Shown: positions 1 to 7,859 of the stretch, in pieces | How positions within the stretch are numbered: the stretch's first letter is position 1 | Layout of the letters: the number at the start of each line of letters is the position of its first letter | Source: Pavlovales sp. CCMP2436 | Lineage: Eukaryota > Haptophyta > Pavlovophyceae > Pavlovales | Direction of reading: 5' to 3' | NCBI GenBank assembly: GCA_026770615.1 | Contig: MU631386.1 | Coordinates: 83,093-95,420 of the forward strand | DNA: 12,328 nucleotides | Position numbers and translations under genes: made by a program | Notes under the pieces: model-generated | Told to the model about the DNA's origin: nothing | What the model saw: only the letters and a program-made list of their open reading frames with translations | Database searches by the model: none

Positions 1-270
1 AGCGGTGAGCGGCCGTTCCCATGCGACGAGCCGGGCTGCGACTTCAGGGCCTCTCAGCCGAGCAACCTCGCGACGCACAAGCGCACGCACAGCGGCGAGC
101 GGCCGTACCCGTGCGACGAGCCGGGCTGCGACTTCAGGGCCTCTCAGCCGAGCAACCTCGCGACGCACAAGCGCACGCACAGCGGCGAGCGGCCGTACGC
201 GTGCGACGAGCCAGGCTGCGAGTATAGGGCCGCTGAGGCGCGCAGCCTCAAGAAGCACAAGCGCACGCAC
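1..270 (+). repeat. 90-bp tandem repeat coding for zinc fingers
   Basis: Three head-to-tail 90-bp units. Units 1 and 2 differ only at a few positions in the linker (ggtgagcggccgttccca versus ggcgagcggccgtacccg). Unit 3 is more diverged in the recognition helix. The array may continue upstream of the window. Confidence 0.9.
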
Positions 271-273
271 TAG
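1..273 (+). CDS. C2H2 zinc-finger protein, C-terminal part (partial)
   Basis: Reading frame 1 is open from the first base and ends at TAG 271-273, so the start lies outside the window. It encodes three consecutive 30-residue modules, each a SGERP linker followed by C-x4-C-x12-H-x3-H (for example CDEPGC...HKRTH). All four zinc ligands are present in all three fingers. The modules correspond to 90-bp DNA repeats at 1-90, 91-180 and 181-270; the first two are nearly identical, the third is diverged (E-Y-R-A-A-E-A-R-S). Such arrays usually bind DNA in the nucleus. The near-identity of two repeats suggests recent tandem duplication. The protein ends on the last finger with no tail. If TAG were read through, the frame would run to a TGA at 331. 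Domain call is firm; the specific function is unknown. Confidence 0.85.
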   Translation, partial: SGERPFPCDEPGCDFRASQPSNLATHKRTHSGERPYPCDEPGCDFRASQPSNLATHKRTHSGERPYACDEPGCEYRAAEARSLKKHKRTH

Positions 274-681
274 CGGTGCCGTGCACCAGTGTTTCAACTT
301 GAGAAGTTTAGAATAGTAGTTATTTAGTGACAGGCGCCAGCTTGTCCGAATAGTAGCAACCAGGGCTTCTAAGATATTTTGAAAACCCCTACTTATCTCT
401 CTAGAGCGCTCGCCGCAGGCGCCCCGCCTGAGGCACCCTGCCGGAGGCGAATTTTTTTTAGGCCTTTTTCCTCTAGAATAAATACTTCTAGAGGAAATAG
501 ATGCAAAATGTCATTGCGACATGTATGTGACATGTCAAGGTGCCTCCTCCCCCCCACTCCCTCTAGAATCCAAATATCCTCTAGACCTCTAGACTGAAGT
601 AAGTGGCTGTACTTCTCCCAGTGTATCTTAGAAGCACTAGTAGCAACTTAAACTTTCTAAGCTCTGATAGATCATTGTCAA
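274..681. other. Non-coding stretch with a CTCTAGA motif cluster
   Basis: I see no gene here. The motif CTCTAGA or its complement recurs within about 200 bp: near 399-405, 471-477, 487-493 (inverted), 561-567, 579-585 and 587-593. The stretch also holds a C-rich tract (549-560) and short GC-rich arms around 405-450 (gcaggcgccccgcctgaggc). It follows the zinc-finger stop, so part may be 3' UTR. No clear polyadenylation signal was chosen. Confidence 0.5.
467..497. repeat. Perfect 12-bp inverted repeat (hairpin)
   Basis: TTTCCTCTAGAA at 467-478 and its exact reverse complement at 486-497 are separated by a 7-nt loop (479-485). The arms contain the CTCTAGA motif that is scattered over the surrounding 200 bp. 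It could be a structured RNA end, a dimer site, or the remnant of a small inverted-repeat element. Confidence 0.75.
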
Positions 682-685
682 AGAT

Positions 686-1023
686 GTGGCGCAACCAAGT
701 AACTAGCAGCGCGTAGGAGCCTGCGTCGGAGCGCCAAGATCAGCCTGACTTGAACTTATAACACCGCCAACCCGAGTCTCCCTTCATTAATATATACCGC
801 TGTAGTAGAAGCCTGCGTTGGAGCGCTAAGATGAGCTGGACTTGAAAATGAAACACCGCCAGCCCGAACTCCCCTTTATGAATATATACCGATGATATGA
901 GGGGAAAATATCATTTAATTTTGAATGATCTTCCTGAGCAAGCTTGAAGAAGATCATGTAAAAAAGGTGACAAAAATTATGAGTGCCGTGCAATAAAATC
1001 AGTATTCTACCTGGTTGCGCCAC
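686..1023. mobile_element. Candidate MITE with terminal inverted repeats
   Basis: The 338-bp segment begins with GTGGCGCAACCA and ends with its exact complement TGGTTGCGCCAC; matching extends to 15 of 16 positions. It is flanked by AGAT on both sides (682-685 and 1024-1027), consistent with a 4-bp target-site duplication. It has no credible transposase ORF and contains a 92-bp tandem duplication. Small size, terminal inverted repeats, duplication and no coding capacity fit a miniature inverted-repeat element. The superfamily cannot be assigned from this sequence; 4-bp duplications occur in more than one DNA-transposon group. Confidence 0.65.
713..896. repeat. 92-bp tandem duplication inside the MITE
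   Basis: Units 713-804 and 805-896 align end to end. Both start GTAG[GA]AGCCTGCGT and both end in a [CT]T[TA]ATATATACCG-like segment. They differ at roughly one base in five, so the duplication is not recent or has decayed. Confidence 0.75.
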
Positions 1024-1080
1024 AGATATCTTTATTATTATAAATTGCGAGGCTGAGGCTCCGTAACGCCCCCCCCCCTG

Positions 1081-1180
1081 AATAATGATGTTATAATAAT
1101 GGTAATAATAATAGTAATGATGATGATAATGATGATGATGATGGTAATAGTAATAGTAATAGTAATAGTAATAGTAATAG
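1081..1180. repeat. AT-rich microsatellite, (GAT)n then (TAATAG)n
   Basis: Low-complexity trinucleotide-type DNA (AATAATGATG, GATGATGATG) grades into a clean (TAATAG)n run at about 1146-1180. The copia element interrupts this run, which resumes at 9686. A C-run lies just upstream at about 1069-1078. Confidence 0.9.
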
Positions 1181-1991
1181 TGTTAGAATATGCCTCTATC
1201 AGCATCACACAGCAGGCCAGTAACGGTATCTGCTGAGTACAGGTGCGCGGCTTGAGCTCGAGGCGCCCTGCGGCAGATGACTAATTTGTTGCACAATCTT
1301 GCACAAGCAACGACGAACGAAGCGGCCCCTTAAACGTAACCAAGTTTATAGGGCGGTCCCTAAAAACTCTAGGTACGGTTAGGAACATTCTCATCTTGGA
1401 CTCTTCCTGGACTATGAGTCCACTTCCTGTTGACGGTATGGCTATTGTATATACTCTTAGCTATTGCATATACTCCAGCCTATACCGCTGACTGCCTACC
1501 TCGCAGCACACAGCACACACTTGCTGGTTCCAATTCGTGTCATACGGGTAAGCCGCTTGCTACTGTGGTCCAGTCATTGGACTTACAGCCCAGTTGAACC
1601 GAGAGTCAGATTAATAGCAACACTGTTGCTGTTAATCACTCTCCGGTTACGGGTTTCAGCTTCACGCCCGCTTTTGCTTCATCGGCCGTTTTTGTTCGTC
1701 TGTTTCCGTTCTGCTTACGTTCGCTCAACTTCCCTAGAGACCTGCCGCCCGTCGAGTCGACGGGTACCGTCTAGCGCTGCAAGGACTAGACGAGAGATGA
1801 GATCTACCGGCGGATCCAACACTTCCGATAGTTGGGTTAAGAGCCTTCTTAACCCCGCCGACGAATGCCGCCGACCGGAAGTGTGTTGTCGCAATGGGGG
1901 AAAGGATAACTATCCAGTAAAATCCCCTGTGATTACCCTCGAGTACTCACACACATCCGTCCACGCTCAAGAGCGCACACGAATGCTAACA
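1181..1991 (-). repeat. 3' LTR of the copia element, interrupted
   Basis: Boundaries are TGTTAG (1181-1186) and CTAACA (1986-1991), a perfect 6-bp terminal inverted repeat. Without the nested solo LTR it is about 412 bp and collinear with the other LTR at roughly 94% by hand count, plus small indels around 1401-1415. TATAAA in the sense orientation lies at 1350-1345. Confidence 0.95.
1423..1826. mobile_element. Nested solo LTR of a second retrotransposon family
   Basis: The copia 3' LTR carries extra DNA absent from its partner LTR. The insert, 1428-1821 (394 bp), starts TGTTG and ends CAACA, and is flanked by CTTCC on both sides (1423-1427 and 1822-1826). Terminal TG...CA with a 5-bp inverted repeat, LTR-like length, a 5-bp duplication and no internal coding region are diagnostic of a solo LTR left by LTR-LTR recombination. 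Its near-terminal part repeats GCTATTG[TC]ATATACTC twice. Sequence is unrelated to the host LTR. I cannot fix its transcriptional direction. Confidence 0.9.
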
Positions 1992-1998
1992 CCCCCCC
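1992..1998 (-). other. Polypurine tract (plus-strand primer)
   Basis: Seven consecutive G on the minus strand lie directly against the TG of the 3' LTR, the position expected for the RNase H-resistant primer of plus-strand synthesis. The pol stop (TGA, 2006-2004) ends only 5 nt before it, so there is essentially no 3' untranslated internal sequence. Confidence 0.8.
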
Positions 1999-2003
1999 GC
2001 AAC

Positions 2004-3602
2004 TCACGGCGTGGAGACTGCAGCCACATGGTGCATGATGACGTCGACGTGCCGATGTGAAATTGTCGCTGTGGTCGCCTTGGTCATGATGTCCGCGCGG
2101 TTGAGATCGGTGTGGACCTTTATGACCTTGATCAAGCCATTCTCGTGCGCCACACGGATGTAGTGAAACTTCACATCGATGTGCTTCGATCGTTTGTGGT
2201 GGACCGGGTTCTTGACCAGGTCGATCGTGCCCTGGTTATCCTCGTAGATGGTGGTGGGGCCTGTCTCCGGCTGATGGAGGAAAGACGCCAGCCCTCGAAG
2301 ATAAGCCAGCTCGCGGCAGCACTCGCTGAGGGCGATGTACTCGGACTCGCAAGTCGAGAGTGCAATGACCGACTGCAGGCTTGAGTGCCACGCGATGGGC
2401 GTGCCGTTGTAAATAACTATGTACCCGGTCGTGGAGCGCCGCTCCACTCTATCGTTGGCCCAGTCGGCGTCAGCGAACGCCAAGAGGCCGGGATGTACAC
2501 TGTTCGATTCGCAGCGGAAGAGCAGTCCTAAGCGTAGGGTGCCCTTCAGGTACCTCAGCACCCGCTTGGCGCTGAGCATATCGCACACCCTTGGTGTGCT
2601 CATTCGCCTTGCCAGCGAGTTGGTGGCGTGCGCCAGGTCGAATCGGCAGGTCGTCATCGCGAACATGATCGCGCTCGTGATCTCCTGGTACGTCTCCAGG
2701 TCTGTCTTGTTGAGCAACTGCTCATCAGGCTCGGCGAAGTTGTCCTTCTCGGCCTCCGGCGTCCGGGCCGGCTTGTTCTCGGCCATGCCAAATCTGTCGA
2801 TGATCCCCCTGGGATAAGTCTCTAGGTGCATGTACATCCCTCTGGGGGTGTACTCGAACTGTGCGCCCAGGAACTTCCCAAGCTCGTTCTGCACCTTCAG
2901 GGTGTATTACTTCGCGAGGTCTGCCGCGAGCTCGTCGATTGCCTTTGGGTTACCCGTCAGGTTGAGCAAAAGTAGGTCGTCTACGAAGTTGCCGGCGATG
3001 ATCACGCCTCTACACGGTGCAATCTTGATGAAGATACATGGTGCGCCCTCACAGGGCACGAATCCACGTTCAAGCAAGCGTGCTTGATGGTGTCGGTACC
3101 ATACGCGGCCCGACTATTTGAGACCCATCTGTGCTTTGATGGCCTCAGCAACGAAGACGTACCCCGGCGGGGCCGTCGTCTGCGCCACATAGCCAGCTGG
3201 CAGGGCGAACAGAGGGCGGTCTCCCTCCTCAAGGTTGGACATCAGGTAGGTGTCCGAGACATCTCCTTTCCAGAAGATCTTGACCTCGGCGTGCTTCAGG
3301 TTGGGTCGGCGCTTGCCGTCCATCTTGGCACCAATCGTCAGGAGAAGATGAACTTGCTCGCTCCTGATGGTGGGAGAGAACACCTCGGTGTAGTCAATTC
3401 CCTCACGCTGGTAGTTGCCCATCACCACTCTGCGCGCCTTCCAACGGGTGATCTCGCCCGTCTTGTCCGACTTGGCCTCGTAGACCCATTGTGACGGCAG
3501 TACTCTGGTACCAGCCTTCACCACCTTTTCGTTGAAGGTGTTGAGGTCTCGATGCGCTACCAGGTTGGACTCCATCGCCTCACACCACTTGTCCGTGTAA
3601 GT
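2004..3602 (-). pseudogene. pol: Copia pol: reverse transcriptase and RNase H
   Basis: One frame runs from the insertion junction near 3602 to TGA 2006-2004, broken by TAG 3116-3114 and TAA 2909-2907. The RT N-terminus is typical of copia: W..AME, then R-W-K-A-R-R-V-V-M-G-N-Y and G-I-D-Y-T-E-V-F-S-P. Motif A reads HAEVK, with Glu (3287-3285) where the catalytic Asp of the LDVK consensus should be. The conserved YGLKQ..R.WY region reads MGLK-stop-SGRVWY, so the TAG sits at the Gln. The active-site box is FVDD (2987-2976). RNase H follows with ADADWA, RRSTTGY, CESEYIAL and YEDNQG, keeping the acidic residues, and ends TDLNRADIMTK. It is the most recognisable part of the element. The motif A change and the stops argue against activity. 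Confidence 0.93.
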
Positions 3603-3614
3603 TTCTAGTTAAAC

Positions 3615-3670
3615 GTCCGTCCCCGGGAGGATCTCACTGGATTTAAGTGTTGAAAAACACATAGATCCAG
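3615..3670 (-). other. Hairpin near the 3' end of copy A
   Basis: GTGTT (3647-3651) pairs with AACAC (3656-3660) across a 4-nt loop. An outer GGATC/GATCC pairing (about 3629-3633 with 3664-3668) extends the stem. Copy B has a different sequence but also a hairpin in the same place. Confidence 0.4.
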
Positions 3671-4183
3671 GGATCCACCCCGAGCACACGGATACCGTCC
3701 CCACCGCTGATCAGTTAAGCCACACGACGATCGACGACTGACGACTCTCGACTGGCGCGCTGACCGACCTCCACTGCTCTCCCTCGCGTCGTCTGAAAAT
3801 GCAGCACCGTCGTCTGCGAGTGCGGCCCACCTTCGCGCATCCCAAACATTACTTCCTCGCTAGCCTGGCTCGCATATGTTAAGATTTTTGCCTGGGGCAA
3901 AAATCACAAATATACGCGGCTTATTTGCTGGCCCATTCTATCCCACCCCTTGAAAGGGTTGGGCCTCGGGCGCAGGACTTTGGGTTGCGGGGTGTGGCGG
4001 GCTTGCTGGCTCATGTTCGCGTTTTGAAGACCTTGAGCTTACTGGCTCATGTTTCGTTTTAGGTTTTTTGTCGCCCGAGTGGTGTGACAGCGTGGGTGAC
4101 TAGCTGGTTTCAAGGTCCCGTTTGGTTGCTGAGCGCAGTGTGCGTGCGTGAGTGGTGCATAAATATGAAGGACTTGTCATGGA

Positions 4184-5018
4184 TCAGTGCGTGCATGCGT
4201 GACGGCCTGCTGCGGATTCGTGGTTTATGGCGGGACTGACTGGTCCTGTTTTGGGTTCGGTGGGACTGGCTGCTCCTGGTAGTAATGAGGTTTTGGTTCG
4301 AGGCGGTCTCTGGTTGCGTTTTTTCACGTTTGATGTGCGTAAGCGTTGCTAGCCTCGGCTGAGCCTGAGGGTGGGCTTCGGCTGCATGGAGGGTATAGTC
4401 GGGTTTACACCTGTTAATGAATCTTCCTTATTCGTAGGTTGGTTGCGCATCAGGCATCTTCGTTTGACAGGGGTAGTCAGTGCACTGGTGTCCGTTGGGG
4501 GTATGGGCCCTTGCTGTATAGGTGGTATGGCCATTGGGAATACGGGCTCATAATGAGAAATGCTGTGCGTTGGGGGTATAGGCTCATACCGCAGAAATGG
4601 TATAGCCGCTGGTGCCTCGATTTGGGCGATGCTGTCCGTTAGGGGTATGAGCTCATACTGCATAGGTGGTATGGCCGCTAGGGCTTCGCTTTGGGCGATG
4701 CTGTCTGTTGAGGGTATGGGCTCATACTGCATAGGAGGTAAGGCTGATGGTTCCTTGTTTTGAGCGATGCTGTCCGTTGGGGGTATGGGCTCGTATTGTA
4801 TAGGTGGTATGGCTGCTGATGCTGTGTTTTGATTCTGTTTCCTTGCTGCCCGCTCAGCTGTCTGGGCGGCCCACATGGCTACCTTAAACTTATACGCGTC
4901 GTATAGAGATATAATGTCCTTGGTTGACGCCGCTGATGCTTCGATTGCCGCTTCGCGTGATTTGTGCATTCTGAGGCTATGGCGTAGGAGAGTGTAGTGT
5001 AAGTCGCCGGGCTTGGGT
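4184..5018 (-). pseudogene. Unidentified Pro-rich protein of copy A, 5' truncated
   Basis: The frame enters at about 5018, runs through MHKSREAAIEAS (from 4969) to TAG 4351-4349, then stays open in the same frame with similar Pro/Lys/Ser-rich composition to TGA 4186-4184. The N-terminal 60 residues match the copy B protein at about half of positions and look helical (A-A-I-E-A-S-A-A...W-A-A-Q-T-A-E-R). A five-unit repeat and a basic Pro-rich tail follow. The TAG is probably a substitution within a longer gene, or read as sense. Further downstream the same frame still has unusually few stops. No known domain was recognised in this segment. Confidence 0.6.
4475..4819 (-). repeat. 69-bp (23-residue) coding repeat in copy A
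   Basis: Five units of about 23 residues with core A-I-P-P-[MI]-Q-Y-E-P-I-P-P-T-D-S-I-A-Q. Units keep frame and differ by substitutions. Copy B has no matching repeat in the equivalent place, only generic Pro-rich sequence, so this array arose or was lost within the family. Confidence 0.85.
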
Positions 5019-5019
5019 G

Positions 5020-6323
5020 CCCATCACGACGGTCCAGTTCCTCCTCCGTGTCCTTACCACTCGTGCTCGAATCGTCATCCGAGTAGAGGATTGGTCTGTC
5101 AACGTGGGCGGAGCCTTTGTCGGTGGCTGTCACAGGCTTGCCGGTGGTCGTTTTGACCTGCTTGTTGGAGTCATGCGAAATGGGAGCTTGGTCGCTCCTC
5201 TTCTCGCTCGAGATCCCCTCGAACGAGTCGATGTCCACCCTCCAAAGAGTGTGGATCCCCCCCGCGACCAGCTCTCTCTCGTCGATCTGTACGTGCCGAG
5301 AGAAGTTCACCGTACCGTCTGCTAAGAGGACGATGTACCCAAGGATCAAGCGCATGGAATCTTCATATTGCACGCCATCCCCTCCGTAACCCTGAATGAC
5401 TCCCCATTCCATCTGGAGGCCAAGCTTGCCACTCTTCTTTCGGGCCGGGCCGATGAGGAGCATCCTGCAAGGAGCTCCGAACACGGCTAGGTGTTTGCTG
5501 TCGGTCGTCTGCCGAAGAAAATCTCATGCGGCGAGACCCAGATGCGGACGTTGTCTCGTACGATCTGTTGTGATGCGAGCATGTTGCGAGCTACGCAGGC
5601 ATGTCGCATCGCCCAGTGCCAGTGCCTGTTTGGCAGCTTGGACATGGCCAGGATTGCTCTCGTATCTGCCGAGAGGGTCCCGATGTAGCGCTCGACCTTG
5701 CCGTTGGATTCCGACGTGTCGTGCGCTGAGGTCACATTCGCTGACAATCCGAACTCAGTCAAGAGATCATCAATGTCCTTCGAGTTGAGGTTCGTGCCTC
5801 CATCCGTATGAATTCTCCGTTGCCCAAAACCCGGACCGAGAAGGAGGTGTGAGCCCAAGTTAGCGTGGGTGCCGAGCTCCAGGAACCACAGTCGTAGCAG
5901 ACGTGCAATCCCCCTCTTATGATTTCCGAAGTAAATCCAACCCCGGTTTGAAGCATCGTCAAGACAGTCGAGTCCACATCGCACTCCGAGGGAACTCCCA
6001 TCGGTGTCGACGGGCAGATTCACTTTCGATATCGTGAGGATATCTAAATGAGTTATCTGACCCGGTAGTTCCGCCCTAGGCATAGGTGCGGAAAAGATTG
6101 ATTTTCGCATGCGCGCGTCCGTCAATGTGCTGAGAGCAGCCTGCCGTGGCTGTCTGCTGTCCATGTCTAGGACAGACCCGCTCAAGAGCGAGCGTTGAAG
6201 CAACTGCTTGTTCACGATGCCCAATCTTGTCGACCAAAGAGCCAGCCAGTCGTCTTCCGCCGCAAGCTTGCGGCGGGACTGGACTTCCAGCTCGGCGTTC
6301 GACGTGGGCCTTATACGTTTGGG
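5020..6323 (-). pseudogene. pol: Copia pol: integrase
   Basis: From about 6323 the frame reads KRIRPTSNAELE..., enters an LW..RLG..N..LL segment corresponding to the GAG-pre-integrase domain, then the catalytic core. Counting from Met at 6224, the DDE triad is D61 (THLDIL), D141 (IHTDGGTN) and E178 (NGKVER), with 36 residues between D141 and E178, typical of integrases. The HHCC zinc ligands are absent: LWSTRLGIVN replaces LWH..RLGH and ALSTLTDARM replaces the C..C segment. The frame hits TAG 5489-5487, but the adjacent frame continues the family pattern at once (HLAVFGAP, compare copia LRVFG.P) and runs on through KKSGKLGLQMEWG to an acidic linker (SDDDSSTSGKDTEEELD) where copy A interrupts it near 5018. 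So a one-base change has split the gene at about 5490. Confidence 0.88.
6257..6323 (-). promoter_or_regulatory. Candidate -1 ribosomal frameshift site
   Basis: The protease frame reads CAC CCA AAC GTA TAA. The last bases before the stop form C CCA AAC (6323-6317), a canonical X XXY YYZ slippery heptamer. Slipping one base back gives CCC AAA CGT and enters exactly the integrase frame. About 34 nt downstream is a perfect 20-bp palindrome (6257-6276), extended by CCAGTC/GACTGG arms (6246-6251 and 6277-6282). Retroelements often separate pro and pol this way. The hairpin is further away than the usual 5-9 nt, and an accidental indel in a decayed copy would also produce a frame change, so this is a hypothesis. 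Confidence 0.4.
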
Positions 6324-7243
6324 TGGAGGTCAGACTGTGTCCTCTTCCCGAGGCGGTCGAAGATCGGCTGAGACGGCGCCCTCGACTGCACGCCCCACCC
6401 TCCCTGTTTGCCTCTGCCCGAGGTGCCTCTGGCGAAGCCAAGGCCTCGGGTGGTAGCGCCGCCACCGAAGCCTCCTCCGCCGTGCCCCCCCTTCGGCTTG
6501 GCAGTGGTGGTGTAGGCGGCGTATCCCTTCCCAGCTGAGGATGGCTGCACCATGGACACGGGATAGTGTCGTGGCGGGAGCTGGTCTCCCGGCATGTGGA
6601 TGGTGGCCTGCATCATTGACTGCTCGTCCAGGCCCATCACTACTCCTCCCTGCTTGGAGAAGTCCATTGTCGCCTCCGTCGGCTTGAAAGCGACTGTGAT
6701 GCCCTCGGCCATGAAAGCTTGTACGGCAAGGAGGGGCATTTCCATGCTCGGAGCTGCCCAGCAGAGCATGCGCACTGCCTGCGTGACGCCTGTGCGCGCG
6801 CACTTCAGGTCCATCAAGAGCATGCCATTCTCCTTAATATCCAGGATGCAACCATCGCCCCAGCGGACGCGGCACTTTATCTTTCTCCTGGAGTAGAGCA
6901 GCTCTCTCGATGCCATGCTCACTGTGGCACTGGAGTCGAACACAGCGTGTGTGGGGACGGTGAAACTGTCACCGTCCACGCGGCGTGCCTCGTGCTGCGT
7001 CGATGCAATGTCGTGTGCGTCCGTGCTGTCGGGGTAGCTGAACCGCCGGTAGCGCCAGTCGAGCTCTGATACGGGCCTCGACTCGAAGTGCGCGTTGCGG
7101 GCGTCGCCGAACTTGGCGTATGCCCTGCGCGCCTTCTCGAGTCCCGTCCTTAAGTCGATCTTGCGGCAAGAACCGGTGAACTTGTTGGTGTCCTCGTTCG
7201 AGTCGCTGCTCAGCTCCTTTTCCCAGGAAAAGATCGCGCGCAC
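6311..7243 (-). pseudogene. pol: Copia aspartic protease region with Gly/Arg-rich tail
   Basis: The frame is open from about 7280 to TAA 6313-6311 and lacks a natural start, so it continues Gag by a frame change. The protease is recognised from VFDSSATVSM, corresponding to the copia D-[ST]-G-A active site, followed by W-G-D-G, ENG and the hydrophobic P-L-L-A-V-Q-A-F...G-I-T-V-A-F pattern of copia proteases. The Gly of D-S-G is Ser (AGT), explained by one G-to-A change; it likely impairs catalysis. The C-terminal 60 residues are Gly/Arg-rich (GGHGGGGFGGG, RGTSGRGKQGGWG), like an RGG-type RNA-binding tail. It joins integrase through the CCCAAAC site. Protease assignment is moderately sure. Confidence 0.7.
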
Positions 7244-7259
7244 CCGCCGCGGGCGGGTG
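7241..7259. repeat. 8-bp GC-rich hairpin at the gag-to-protease frame change
   Basis: CACCCGCC (7241-7248) and GGCGGGTG (7252-7259) are perfect complements around GCG. The gag frame and the protease frame overlap here. No classical slippery site was recognised, so it may mark an indel in a GC-rich repeat or a sequencing problem. Confidence 0.55.
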
Positions 7260-7721
7260 GCACACCCGGCGAATAGTGATCACGTCCGCATCAGGGAAGC
7301 CAATGTCAAGCAGAACTGCTGCGCTGTGCTTGTCCCCGACTAGAACGATTGCAGAAGCGCACGTGTGGAGGTCATTCTCCTCGTCGCGTACGATCTGAAT
7401 GTAACGCAGCATCTTCGCGAGAAGCTGTCCCAGCTTCATGGCCACTCTTGCGTTGAGGCTGACGCGCGGGTCGAGCAGAAGACCCACACGGTCTGGCTTG
7501 AGACCACCAGCCTTGATCTTGCTATCGAACCATGTACTCGGCTTTGCGACCGGGGTGCATAGGAAGTTGCGGCGGTGGGAGTCAAGCAGTCCCAGCAAGC
7601 TGTCCACTTGGGTGGACGTGATCGGCTCCCCTGTGTCGCTGTCAGAGTCGGAGTTCTCAACCAGCTCTGGCACGCCTTCGTCCGTCAGCTGCGGTCGCGG
7701 TGCGCTGCCTATCGGCGCGCT

Positions 7722-7859
7722 CCCCAGCTAGGGTGGCGTCTGCGGCCTCGGTACGCGTGGCTGCGGCAAGTCTCCCAGCTGGGTAGGCGGCGGCAGCGAC
7801 GGCCTCGGTGCGCATGGCGGCGGCAAGCCTGTCAGCTGGGAAGGCGGCGGCAGGGACAC
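7722..7859 (-). repeat. 57-bp Pro-rich coding repeat in gag
   Basis: About two and a half units encoding L-P-P-P-[ST]-Q-L-x2-L-P-x-P-x2-P-R-P. In the third unit the CAG codon for the Gln before Leu is TAG (7730-7728), a single C-to-T change in the sense strand. Confidence 0.8.

Larger units (their letters stand above)
3595..5018 (-). mobile_element. 5'-truncated copy A of the OTU-type repeat family
   Basis: This segment separates the integrase C-terminal region from the RT start and is foreign to copia. Both its ends match the downstream repeat at 10601-12328. At 4800-5018 the encoded peptides align (PGDLHYTLL...MWAAQTAER versus PGELHFALL...MWASQTAER). At 3595-3830 the DNA aligns with about 10601-10800 (gtgtaa, tctag, aaacgtccg, ggataccgtc, tgatcag). 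Homology with copy B stops at about 5018 inside coding sequence, so copy A lacks the 5' part, as 5'-truncated target-primed insertions do. ACTTACAC occurs near each end on the minus strand (3602-3595 and 5004-4997), but homology to copy B runs past the right-hand one, so I do not treat it as a proven duplication. An alternative is a DNA transposon with an 8-bp duplication; no terminal inverted repeat supports that. Confidence 0.75.

Noticed and set aside
5..316. Arg/Ser/Thr-rich ORF on the plus strand
   Set aside because: It is a frame shadow of the zinc-finger array; frame 1 shows real C2H2 modules.
1028..1048. TATTATTATAAATT shared with about 9789-9803 outside the copia element
   Set aside because: AT-rich low-complexity DNA on both sides of a microsatellite; not a duplication at the element edges.
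1141..1180. CRISPR-like short repeats
   Set aside because: Simple hexamer microsatellite without unique spacers.
1464..2060. 198-codon plus-strand ORF
   Set aside because: It spans the nested solo LTR, the copia LTR, the polypurine tract and the end of pol, with no domain.
6146..6538. 130-codon plus-strand ORF
   Set aside because: It is antisense to the protease tail and integrase start, in GC-rich DNA.
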